Assembly: GCA_031460455.1 (NCBI GenBank)
Contig: JAVKTQ010000005.1
Span: forward strand, 124,001 to 188,000
Source: Sporomusaceae bacterium
Lineage (GTDB): Bacteria > Bacillota > Negativicutes > Sporomusales > UBA7701
DNA: 64,000 nucleotides
Direction: 5' to 3'
Position 1 is the first letter of the stretch; every line of letters begins with the position of its first letter. Position numbers and translations under genes: made by a program. This document shows, one piece after another, positions 25,614-32,463 of the stretch. A model generated the notes under the pieces. That model did not search any database, was not told where the DNA came from, and saw only the letters and a list, made by a program, of their open reading frames with translations.

Positions 25614-25647
25614 ATATTCTGTCGCAGCAGGGGCTGCCGGCACTTAT

Positions 25648-25724
25648 GGTGGCTGTGGTGAAGCGGTTAACACGGCGGATTGTGGATCCGTTATGCGAGG
25701 GTTCGAGCCCCTCCAGTCACCCCA
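25648..25724 (+). tRNA. tRNA-His (GTG)
   Basis: The acceptor GTGGCTG pairs with CAGTCAC, with the extra 5' G typical of tRNA-His facing C73. The anticodon GTG is at 25682-25684 and CCA is encoded. Confidence 0.96.
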
Positions 25725-25738
25725 CTAAATCAATACAC

Positions 25739-25814
25739 AGGGGCGTAGCCAAGTCGGTAAGGCAACGGACTTTGACTCCGTCATGCGTTGGTTCGAGTCC
25801 AGCCGCCCCTGCCA
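25739..25814 (+). tRNA. tRNA-Gln (TTG)
   Basis: Acceptor AGGGGCG pairs with CGCCCCT; anticodon loop CTTTGAC with TTG at 25772-25774; CCA encoded. Confidence 0.96.
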
Positions 25815-25821
25815 CTAATGT

Positions 25822-25897
25822 GACCCACTAGCTCAGTCGGTAGAGCACCTGACTTTTAATCAGGGTGTCGATGGTTCGAGTCCATCGTGGGTCACCA
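25822..25897 (+). tRNA. tRNA-Lys (TTT)
   Basis: Acceptor GACCCAC pairs with GTGGGTC; anticodon TTT in GACTTTTAATC; CCA encoded. Confidence 0.96.
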
Positions 25898-25915
25898 TTT
25901 TCTATGTTTGGACAT

Positions 25916-26000
25916 GCGGGCGTGGCGGAACTGGCAGACGCGACGGACTTAGGATCCGTTGGGTAAAACCGTGGGGGTTCAAGTCCCTTCGCCCGCACCA
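25916..26000 (+). tRNA. tRNA-Leu (TAG)
   Basis: An 85-nt type II tRNA with a long variable arm; acceptor GCGGGCG pairs with CGCCCGC; anticodon TAG in GACTTAGGATCC; CCA encoded. Confidence 0.96.
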
Positions 26001-26016
26001 TATAGATGAGACCGAG

Positions 26017-26050
26017 GCTTCCGCCCGATAGGCGGAGGTCTTGTTTTTTT
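26017..26050 (+). terminator. Intrinsic terminator of the tRNA operon
   Basis: CTTCCGCC/GGCGGAGG stem followed by TTGTTTTTTT. Confidence 0.85.
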
Positions 26051-26183
26051 GCGCGGCGGGAAAATCCTTTGCGGCGGCCGATATAAGGCGCATGGGGGGC
26101 GGAGGGCGCAAGAGGCTGACGGCCGGCCAGAAAAGGGCGAGCGTGACGCCAAGACTGATAAATGACATAAGATGACAGTCGTA

Positions 26184-26214
26184 AAGCCTCCGGTTAAAAA
26201 CGGAGGCTTTTTTT
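26184..26214 (+). terminator. Intrinsic terminator before the RiPP locus
   Basis: AAGCCTCCG/CGGAGGCTT stem with seven T. No gene is visible between it and the tRNA terminator, and a weaker relative (CCTCCGGTTAATACTGGAGG) recurs before the third precursor at about 26865, so the segment seems duplicated. Confidence 0.8.
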
Positions 26215-26246
26215 CGTAAATATTTTTGCTGTTGGTTATATTTATG

Positions 26247-26273
26247 GCAGGAGATAGGCAAGTTTTGTCGAAA
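26247..26273 (+). promoter_or_regulatory. Sigma-H-like promoter upstream of precursor A
   Basis: GCAGGAGAT, 11 bases, then GTCGAAA fits the sigma-H consensus RNAGGAWWW-N11/12-RNNGAAT except at two positions. It lies 40 bases before the first precursor gene. About 60 bases around it are repeated at 26922. Confidence 0.6.
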
Positions 26274-26313
26274 GAGGAAGAAAAAGGATTGCGGCAAAGG
26301 GGGAGGAACGGAT

Positions 26314-26535
26314 TTGACCGAGGCGAAGAAGCGCGCCGGCAAGAAGGCGGGCAAAGGCGAACCGGAAAAGAGTGTGGAGCAGCTTACGGATGAGAAGCTT
26401 ACCAGGGTGTCGGGCGGGATAGTGAACCGACAGGACAGGCCTTGCCAGCCGGAGCAGTGCGCGCCGCCGCCGCCACCGCCGAAGCGCGAGCAGTGTGGGC
26501 CGGGGCCGGAGTGCGCGGTGGTGCGGGCCCGCTGA
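26314..26535 (+). CDS. RiPP precursor A, Cys-x-Pro core, 73 aa
   Basis: Small peptide with a charged leader ending in VEQLTDEKLTRVSGG (residues 21-35) and a 38-residue core with four Cys, three as Cys-x-Pro (CQP, CAP, CGP) and a run of six Pro. The TDE-L-VSGG block is that of double-glycine leaders cut by C39-type peptidases. The TTG start has GGGGGAGG upstream. It is the first of five paralogues that end at a radical SAM maturase gene, so it should be a maturase substrate. The nature of the modification is unknown. Confidence 0.75.
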   Translation: MTEAKKRAGKKAGKGEPEKSVEQLTDEKLTRVSGGIVNRQDRPCQPEQCAPPPPPPKREQCGPGPECAVVRAR

Positions 26536-26562
26536 GGAGAACAATAACGGAGGAGCGGCAGG

Positions 26563-26799
26563 ATGACGGGCAATAAGGACGGCTCCGGCAAGGAAGAGAA
26601 GACCAGGAACGTGGAGCAGCTGACGGATGAGAAGCTTACCGAGGTTTCGGGCGGGCACAGCCGCTGCGAGCCAGGGATGGTGCGATACGATTTTGAGCAT
26701 GGCTATGTCTTGTCAAGTTTCGTCTGCGTGCCGTCGGCTAATGCTCCGCCGTGCGAGCCCTTGCGGAAGGGCGGCTGCGTGCCGGCGGCCTGGCGATAA
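26563..26799 (+). CDS. RiPP precursor B, Cys-x-Pro core, 78 aa
   Basis: The leader ends VEQLTDEKLTEVSGG (residues 17-31). The 47-residue core has four Cys, all as Cys-x-Pro (CEP, CVP, CEP, CVP), the middle two separated by a longer spacer. GGAGGAGCGGCAGG precedes the ATG. It lies 27 bases after precursor A and probably shares its transcript. The leaders of A and B resemble each other (EQLTDEKLT) more than those of C-E, suggesting recent duplication. Confidence 0.75.
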   Translation: MTGNKDGSGKEEKTRNVEQLTDEKLTEVSGGHSRCEPGMVRYDFEHGYVLSSFVCVPSANAPPCEPLRKGGCVPAAWR

Positions 26800-26921
26800 G
26801 GCCCGGAGAGAGCGGGTGGAATTAACGCGCCGCAAGAGGATAATAGCGTTGCTTAATAAAACCTCCGGTTAATACTGGAGGATATCTTTTGCAAAAAAAA
26901 TTACCGTAGGTTATATTTTTT

Positions 26922-26948
26922 GCAGGAGATAGGGAGGTTTTGTCGAAG
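26922..26948 (+). promoter_or_regulatory. Second sigma-H-like promoter, upstream of precursor C
   Basis: GCAGGAGAT, 11 bases, GTCGAAG. The flanks GGTTATATTT and GGAAGAAAAAGGATT match the copy at 26247, so promoter and leader were duplicated along with the precursors. Confidence 0.6.
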
Positions 26949-27015
26949 AAGGAAGAAAAAGGATTTGTTAAGCGACGGGACGGGTGAAGAGGGAAAAAAG
27001 CGAGGAGTGAAGAGA

Positions 27016-27264
27016 ATGGCTACAGACAAGAAGGGCGCCGACACAAAAGAGAAGGCCGGGAATGTCGAGAAGCTGACGGACGAGAAGCTGGACAAGGTGT
27101 CGGGCGGGAAGATCTGCCTGATCTGCCAGCCCCAGCATGAGAAGCGGACCGAGGGGAAGGTGGGCTGCAAGCCGTCGTGGCCGCCGCAGTGCGAGCCGCA
27201 TAAGGCGGCGCCGGAGATTCACTGGTGCGGGCCGACCGGCGGGTGCCATCCCAAGCAGGACTAG
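27016..27264 (+). CDS. RiPP precursor C, Cys-x-Pro core, 82 aa
   Basis: The leader ends VEKLTDEKLDKVSGG (residues 17-31). The core has six Cys, five as Cys-x-Pro (CQP, CKP, CEP, CGP, CHP). GAGGAG lies eight bases before the ATG; a longer frame from 26920 would run through the promoter and is rejected. The VGCKPSW motif recurs in precursor E as IGCQPSW, linking the two. Confidence 0.75.
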   Translation: MATDKKGADTKEKAGNVEKLTDEKLDKVSGGKICLICQPQHEKRTEGKVGCKPSWPPQCEPHKAAPEIHWCGPTGGCHPKQD

Positions 27265-27328
27265 GGAGCCCAGCGAGGTTGCTAGCATGAAACGGCCGCC
27301 AATAACGTGACGAGGGGATGGGGAACCG

Positions 27329-27529
27329 ATGACCGGCGATAAGGGTCCCGGCAAGGAAGAGAAGGCCAAGAACGTTGAAAAGATGACCGACGAGCAGCTC
27401 GACAAGGTGTCGGGAGGCGCGGAGAAAAAGGGTGCCCCCGACAAAAATTGCTGGCCGGCGGTTATGTGCGACCCGTCTCGCTCGGCCTGCAAGCCGTTAA
27501 CACCGCCCTGGTGTCCGCCGCGTGAATAG
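27329..27529 (+). CDS. RiPP precursor D, Cys-x-Pro core, 66 aa
   Basis: The leader ends VEKMTDEQLDKVSGG (residues 16-30). The short 36-residue core has four Cys, all as Cys-x-Pro (CWP, CDP, CKP, CPP). GAGGGGATGGGG precedes the ATG. It is likely transcribed with C and E towards the maturase. Confidence 0.75.
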   Translation: MTGDKGPGKEEKAKNVEKMTDEQLDKVSGGAEKKGAPDKNCWPAVMCDPSRSACKPLTPPWCPPRE

Positions 27530-27575
27530 CCGGCGGCGAACGGCCGGCAACAATATGTGAAGGAGGAGAAAGAAA

Positions 27576-27845
27576 ATGACCTGTAACAAGAAGGGCTCCT
27601 GTGGCGAAGAGAAGGGCAAGAGCGTGGAGAAGCTGACGGACGAGAGCCTGGACAAGGTGTCGGGCGGGAAAAACATCGGATGCCAGCCGTCCTGGTCGCC
27701 GTGCGAGCCGAAGGGGAAAGTGGGCTGCATGCCGACGGCGACGCCGTGCGAGCCGAAAGAGAAGGTGACCTGCGGGAAGTCGCAGGCGCTGCAGGGAAAA
27801 GCGGGAGCGGATTTCTGCGGGCCATTCCCGTCGCCGCAGGGGTAG
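27576..27845 (+). CDS. RiPP precursor E, Cys-x-Pro core, 89 aa
   Basis: The leader ends VEKLTDESLDKVSGG (residues 17-31) and, unlike the others, has two Cys of its own (positions 3 and 9). The 58-residue core has six Cys, five as Cys-x-Pro (CQP, CEP, CMP, CEP, CGP), with an internal repeat PCEPKGKVGCMP/PCEPKEKVTCGK. AGGAGGAG precedes the ATG. The gene is 60 bases before the maturase. Confidence 0.78.
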   Translation: MTCNKKGSCGEEKGKSVEKLTDESLDKVSGGKNIGCQPSWSPCEPKGKVGCMPTATPCEPKEKVTCGKSQALQGKAGADFCGPFPSPQG

Positions 27846-27888
27846 GCCGACCTGACGCCCGGCCTGACGGCTGACGAAGGATTATTTA

Positions 27889-27909
27889 ATGGCGGTGAAC
27901 AGAGGATGA
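27889..27909 (+). other. Six-codon micro-ORF overlapping the maturase start
   Basis: ATG GCG GTG AAC AGA GGA TGA has AAGGA seven bases upstream and overlaps the maturase ATG as ATGA. The maturase ATG has no well-spaced site of its own (GAGG touches it), so translation may be coupled through this micro-ORF. Confidence 0.35.
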
Positions 27910-29102
27910 GGAAGACGGTAGCCCTCAGCAAGGATCTGCTGCTGGTGAAGGGCGCGCATAAGCATTGCATTTACGACTTGGCCGGCGGCAAGCTTTACCG
28001 GGTATCGGAGCAGGCCGGCGAGGTGGCCGTAAAGCACGCGCGCGGTCTGGCGCTGGACGCCGAGGAAGCGGCGGTGAGGGACGAGCTGGCGGAAGCCGGC
28101 ATCCTCGGCCCGGCGGGACAGGGACCGGTGCGCAAGCGGACGGGGCCGGCGGTGAAACCGAGCTTCGCCTGGCTGGTGATAACCGACCGCTGCAACCTGC
28201 GGTGCCTGCACTGCTACGAGAACGCCAAGGCCGGCGAGGGCCGGGACATGAGCTTCGCCGACTTCGGGCGCGCGGTGGCCGAGGTGAAGGCGGCGGGGAT
28301 AAAAAAGGTGCAGCTGATCGGCGGTGAGCCGATGGCGCATCCCGATTTCCGCCGGATGGCTGAGTACGCCGCCGGGCAGTTCAAGTTTTTCGAGGTGTTC
28401 ACGAACGGCACGCTGATCGATAAGGCGTGGTGCGAGTTTTTCAAGGCCCACGGGATCAACGTGGCGGTGTCGGTGTATTCGTACGACGCGGCGGAGCACG
28501 ATAAGGTGACGAAGGGCGCGGGCTCGCACGCGCGGACGGCGGCGGCGGTGGCGCTGCTGAAGGAGCACGGGGTGCCCTGCCGGACGGCCTGCATCCGCAT
28601 GACGGGGATTTCGCTGGGCGAGAAGAACACCGATGCCTACAACCTCGACGAGGGGAGCGATGTCGTCCGCCTGACGGGGCGCGGCAATATCGGCCTGCTG
28701 GACGCGGAGCTGGTGAAGCGGCGGCTGACGACGAAGGAGATGTTCCGCTGGCCGCTCCAGAGGAAGACGGTGGAACGGGCGCTGGCCCGCCACAATTGCT
28801 TCGGCCGCGATGTGTGCATTTCGCCGGCGCTGGAGGTTTACCCGTGCGTGATGGAGCGGCGGATCAGCCACGGCAGCCTGCGGGATACGGGGCTGAAGGC
28901 GCTGCTGAAGCGGGATATCTGCGGGATGAACAAGGACAAGGTGGAGGGCTGCCGGGACTGCGAGTTCCGCTATGCCTGCCACGACTGCCGCCCGGATACG
29001 CTGGACGGCGGTTTGACCGCGAAGCCGTGGTACTGCACCTACGACCCGTACAGCGGGGAGTGGGAGGACGCGGACGCCGCGGTGAAGAGGATATTGGGGT
29101 AG
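27906..29102 (+). CDS. Radical SAM/SPASM peptide maturase of the five-precursor locus
   Basis: 398 residues. The N-terminal 70 residues look like a PqqD-type winged helix that would bind the leader. The radical SAM barrel has CNLRCLHCYEN (CxxxCxxC) and QLIGGEPMAHPDF. The C-terminal SPASM-type region has a Cys series: CFGRDVC, YPCVMER, CRDCEFRYACHDC and WYCTYDPYSGEW, ligating auxiliary clusters. Such enzymes form thioether or other crosslinks in ribosomal peptides; which one here is unknown. Its C-terminal motifs match those of the second maturase at 43340-44575, and the general layout recalls geopeptide-type maturases. No transporter or peptidase is adjacent. Confidence 0.88.
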   Translation: MRKTVALSKDLLLVKGAHKHCIYDLAGGKLYRVSEQAGEVAVKHARGLALDAEEAAVRDELAEAGILGPAGQGPVRKRTGPAVKPSFAWLVITDRCNLRCLHCYENAKAGEGRDMSFADFGRAVAEVKAAGIKKVQLIGGEPMAHPDFRRMAEYAAGQFKFFEVFTNGTLIDKAWCEFFKAHGINVAVSVYSYDAAEHDKVTKGAGSHARTAAAVALLKEHGVPCRTACIRMTGISLGEKNTDAYNLDEGSDVVRLTGRGNIGLLDAELVKRRLTTKEMFRWPLQRKTVERALARHNCFGRDVCISPALEVYPCVMERRISHGSLRDTGLKALLKRDICGMNKDKVEGCRDCEFRYACHDCRPDTLDGGLTAKPWYCTYDPYSGEWEDADAAVKRILG

Positions 29103-29114
29103 GGGAAATTTTTA

Positions 29115-29142
29115 AAGCCCTCCGGCATTTGCCGGAGGGCTT
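29115..29142. terminator. Bidirectional intrinsic terminator
   Basis: AAGCCCTCCGGCA/TGCCGGAGGGCTT perfect stem between the maturase and the convergent DUF1259 gene. Confidence 0.85.
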
Positions 29143-29158
29143 CACGTTTGGGGGAGCG

Positions 29159-29614
29159 TTACCCGGGTTCTTCATCCGCGCGGCCGGCCAGCACGGTAAA
29201 CGCGTTGGCCACCGCTTCGGCGAAGCCGATCGGGTCGCCGATGTTTTCGAAGTGGACGGATATCAGACGCGGCCGGTCGAACAGCCAGTGGGTCTGGATG
29301 GTGGCGACGAGGAGGCCGTCGGCCCGCAGGCTGTCGATGAAGGGGTTTACATCCCGCTGGCGCATCGGGACTTCGCCGGTGTTGAGGGTGTTGCCGTCGG
29401 TGTCGGGGGACTGGTATTCGAACATTGCCATGGCTTCGTAAGGGCGGCCGAGGATGGTCAGCGAGAGCTCGGGCCGCGCGCGCATGACGGTGCAGGAGTC
29501 GTCGGCGGAGTCAAGGACGTCGCCGCCGAGGATGCGGGCGAACTGCCGGCAGACGCTGGCGTTGTTGGCGATCTCGCCGGCGACGTAGGCGGGGACGGCG
29601 TTGTTTTTGGGCAA
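29159..29614 (-). CDS. DUF1259 domain protein, about 151 aa
   Basis: The segments MAMFEYQSPDTDGNTLNTGE and ADGLLVATIQTHWLFDRPRL, followed by HFENIGDP, match the DUF1259 pattern, whose members carry a conserved His in a VTAIHNH-like position (here TIQTHW). The function is unknown. The TTG at 29614 has GGGAG nine bases upstream; the ATG at 29623 touches that site and is less likely. Convergent with the RiPP maturase, so not obviously part of that locus. Confidence 0.7.
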   Translation of the reverse strand: MPKNNAVPAYVAGEIANNASVCRQFARILGGDVLDSADDSCTVMRARPELSLTILGRPYEAMAMFEYQSPDTDGNTLNTGEVPMRQRDVNPFIDSLRADGLLVATIQTHWLFDRPRLISVHFENIGDPIGFAEAVANAFTVLAGRADEEPG

Positions 29615-29700
29615 GTATATCATCTCCCGTAATGGTTTTCATTATATAGTATGGGAAATGGGGATGTTATGTGAACGCGGGAGCGGGAGAGCGGAGCAAA

Positions 29701-29916
29701 GGCCGTTCAGAAGCCACCAGATGCCAGGCACGACGAGGCTTGCGCCACCGTTTCCTCCGATGCGTTGTTTGCACAGGATCGGTTTAACAGCATCGCGCGT
29801 ACTCGGTACGCAAGCAAGCAAACGCAGTCGTAAGAGCGCCACTCTTGGCGCGTTAGCGGTTAGAGGGGCGGCCTACTCCTTGCGGGTACAACGCAGATGG
29901 GGGCTTATCAACGGCC
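29701..29916. repeat. Dispersed inverted repeat, copy 2
   Basis: Opens GGCCGTTCAGAAGCCACCAG and closes GATGGGGGCTTATCAACGGCC. The interior differs from copy 1 but keeps CGCGTACTCGGTACGC. It ends 74 bases before the IclR regulator gene. Confidence 0.85.
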
Positions 29917-29989
29917 GGTACCGAGAGGTTGCTGCCGCGGATTGTTTATGCTACTCTTTAGGAAAAGGTCCGAACCTGGGAGGGACGAT

Positions 29990-30763
29990 ATGGCCGGCGA
30001 CAACGAACTTATAAATTCCATTGACCGGGCGCTCGATATCCTGCTGCTGCTTCAGCAGGAGGGCAAGGAGATGGGGGTGACGCAGATCGGCTCGGCCCTC
30101 GGCATTTACAAGAGCACCGCCCATCGCACGCTGGCGACGCTGGAGGCCAAGGGCTTTGTGCAGCAGAACCCCGACAACGGCAAGTATTGGCTGGGCATCC
30201 GCCTGTATTCGCTGGGGATGCTGATCCGCGAGCGGCTGCCGCTGAAGAATATCGCTTATCCCTTCGCCAAGGAGCTGTCGGAGATGTTCGACGAGGTTGT
30301 GCATATCTCGATCCTCGATAAGAGCGCGCTGACGTATCCCAAGCATATCATCATCGACAAGATCCAGGGCCGGCAGCAGGTGCTCAGCCTGACGCCGCCG
30401 GTGGGTTCGAGCGCCGCCTGCCACAGCGCGGCGGTGGGCAAGTGCCTGATGGCGTTCAGCCCCCGCAGTTACCTGGAGCGGTTCGTGGGCAATCCGCTGC
30501 CGGCGTTCACCGAGAAGACGATCTGTTCGTGGGATAAGCTGCTGGCGGAGTTGGAGACGATCAGGCGGCGGGGTTACGCGGTCGACGACGAGGAACTGGA
30601 GCTCGGCCTGACGTGTGTCGCCGGGCCGATCCTGGACCGCCACGCCGGCATTATCGCGGCTCTGAGCTTGTCGGGCCCGACGACGAGGGTGCGGGCGCGG
30701 TTTGCGGAGATTGCGGCCGAGGTTATGAGGACGACAGGGGCGATTTCGTCCTCCCTCGGTTAA
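29990..30763 (+). CDS. IclR-family transcriptional regulator
   Basis: About 257 residues: an N-terminal winged helix-turn-helix (ALDILLLLQQEGKEMGVTQI, then STAHRTLATLEAKGFV) and an IclR effector domain with SSAACHSAAVGKCLMA and DDEELELGLTCVAGPI. IclR proteins bind small organic acids and repress or activate nearby catabolic operons. The ATG at 29990 has GGGAGGG six bases upstream; a longer frame from 29897 starts inside the repeat and is rejected. It most likely controls the hydroxyacid genes that follow, through the palindromes at 31032 and 36799. Confidence 0.9.
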   Translation: MAGDNELINSIDRALDILLLLQQEGKEMGVTQIGSALGIYKSTAHRTLATLEAKGFVQQNPDNGKYWLGIRLYSLGMLIRERLPLKNIAYPFAKELSEMFDEVVHISILDKSALTYPKHIIIDKIQGRQQVLSLTPPVGSSAACHSAAVGKCLMAFSPRSYLERFVGNPLPAFTEKTICSWDKLLAELETIRRRGYAVDDEELELGLTCVAGPILDRHAGIIAALSLSGPTTRVRARFAEIAAEVMRTTGAISSSLG

Positions 30764-30816
30764 CCCCGGTCATTGCTGATTAAAAAATTCGATAAAAAAG
30801 GCTTTTCGATGCGAAA

Positions 30817-30936
30817 GGCCGTTCAGAAACCCCCAGATGCTAGGCGGACCGAGCATGCGAACGGAGGCGTACTTAAGCTGTACGCCGAGTGAGCACGCGG
30901 AGGGCCAACAACGCAGATGGGGGTTTATCAACGGCC
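30817..30936. repeat. Dispersed inverted repeat, copy 3 (short form)
   Basis: Opens GGCCGTTCAGAAACCCCCAG and closes GATGGGGGTTTATCAACGGCC; the centre is GGCGTACTTAAGCTGTACGCC, itself a hairpin. The A/T change in one arm is matched in the other (AAACCCCC/GGGGGTTT), a compensatory pair. Confidence 0.88.
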
Positions 30937-31031
30937 GCTATGAAAAAAACGACAGATTAGGGGAGGAATATTACATTATACATTGAACTAGGAAGGAAAT
31001 ATGCTCGTCAGGGATGGACAGTTTCGGTACG

Positions 31032-31052
31032 CTGTTCCATCTGGCGGAACAG
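31032..31052. promoter_or_regulatory. Palindromic operator upstream of glcD
   Basis: CTGTTCC-N7-GGAACAG, a perfect inverted repeat. The same motif occurs at 36799 before butyrate kinase. The nearby IclR regulator is the obvious candidate to bind both. Confidence 0.65.
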
Positions 31053-31071
31053 AAGAGCGGAGGTCTAGGAT

Positions 31072-32451
31072 ATGGAGCAGGCGGTTGTCGCGGCGGTGAA
31101 GGGCATCGTCGGGGCGGAGCACGTTTTGGAGAAGTATGAGGACAGGTATTGTTACACTTACGACGCGTCGGCGGTGACAGCGGGCAAGGAGGGGATGCCG
31201 GCCCTGGTGGTTTATCCGGGCAGCGCCGCCGAGGTTTCCGCGCTGCTGAAGCTGGCGAACGAGCATAGGTTCCCCGTCATCCCGCGCGGGGCGGGGTCGA
31301 ACGTGAGCGGCGGCAGCATTCCCTGCGCCGGGGCGCTGGTGATGGTGCTGACGCGGCTGAATAAGATCGTGGCCATCGACCGCAAGAATATGGTCGCCGA
31401 GGTGGAGGCGGGGGTTATAACCGCCGATTTCCAGACCGAGGTGGAGAAGCTCGGCCTTTTTTATCCGCCCGATCCGGCGAGCAAGGCGTTTTCGACGATG
31501 GGCGGCAATGTGGCGGAGTGCGCCGGCGGGCCGCGCGGCGCCAAGTACGGCGTGACGCGGGATTATGTCCTCGGCCTCGAGGTGGTGCTGCCGACAGGCG
31601 AGATCATCAAGACGGGGGCGCGGACGATGAAGTGCGTGGCCGGCTACGATCTTACCCGCCTTATGACCGGCTCCGAGGGGACGCTGGGGGTGGTGACGAA
31701 GGCGATCGTGAAGTTGCTGCCGCTGCCTGAGGCGAAGAAGACGATGCTGGCGATTTTCGACGATGTGGAAAAGGCGGCGGAGACGGTGGCCCAGGTGTTC
31801 ATGGCCGGGGTGATCCCGACGACGCTGGAGCTGCTGGACAATATTTATATCCGCAATATTGAGGCGGCGGTGAATATCGGCCTGCCGGTGGAGGCGGAGG
31901 CGGTGCTGCTCATTGAGGTGGACGGCGACGCCGCGGTGCTGGACAAGCAGGTGGGGATCATCGCCCGCATCTGCCGCGAGCAGGGGGCTACCGAGGTGAA
32001 GGTGGCGAAGGACGCCAAGGAGGCCGACGAGCTGTGGGTGGCCCGCCGCTCGGCGTTCGCGGCCGTTTCCAGGGTGCGGCCGACGATTATCGGCGAGGAC
32101 TGCACGGTACCCCGCGATAAGATTCCGGAGATGGTGCGGACCATCCGCGCGATCGCGGATAAGTACAATATCATCATCGCGGTGCTGGGCCACGCCGGCG
32201 ACGGCAACCTGCACGCCACCATCCTGACTGACGAGCGGGATAAGGAGGAGATGGCGCGGGTGGAGAAGGCGGCGGAGGAGATTTTCGCCGCGACGCTGGC
32301 GGTGGACGGCACGCTGACCGGCGAGCACGGCATCGGCCTGGTGAAGAAGAAGTATCTGCCGCTGGAGCTGGGCGAGGGCGGCATGCTGGCGATGCGGGCC
32401 ATCAAGAAGGCGCTCGACCCGAATAATATCCTCAACCCCGAGCTGGTTTAG
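31072..32451 (+). CDS. glcD: FAD-linked 2-hydroxy-acid oxidase/dehydrogenase, GlcD family
   Basis: 459 residues. The PCMH-type FAD domain has VIPRGAGSNVSGGSIP, then TMGGNVAECAGGPRGAKYG and LMTGSEGTLGVVTKA. The C-terminal cap has GHAGDGNLHATIL and the terminal TGEHGIGLVKKKYL with DPNNILNP. These enzymes oxidise D-lactate, glycolate or related 2-hydroxy acids to 2-oxo acids, passing electrons to an Fe-S partner, here the next gene 12 bases downstream. AGCGGAGG precedes the ATG. A paralogue is at 62591. Confidence 0.88.
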   Translation: MEQAVVAAVKGIVGAEHVLEKYEDRYCYTYDASAVTAGKEGMPALVVYPGSAAEVSALLKLANEHRFPVIPRGAGSNVSGGSIPCAGALVMVLTRLNKIVAIDRKNMVAEVEAGVITADFQTEVEKLGLFYPPDPASKAFSTMGGNVAECAGGPRGAKYGVTRDYVLGLEVVLPTGEIIKTGARTMKCVAGYDLTRLMTGSEGTLGVVTKAIVKLLPLPEAKKTMLAIFDDVEKAAETVAQVFMAGVIPTTLELLDNIYIRNIEAAVNIGLPVEAEAVLLIEVDGDAAVLDKQVGIIARICREQGATEVKVAKDAKEADELWVARRSAFAAVSRVRPTIIGEDCTVPRDKIPEMVRTIRAIADKYNIIIAVLGHAGDGNLHATILTDERDKEEMARVEKAAEEIFAATLAVDGTLTGEHGIGLVKKKYLPLELGEGGMLAMRAIKKALDPNNILNPELV

Positions 32452-32463
32452 GGGGTGGGGGCT

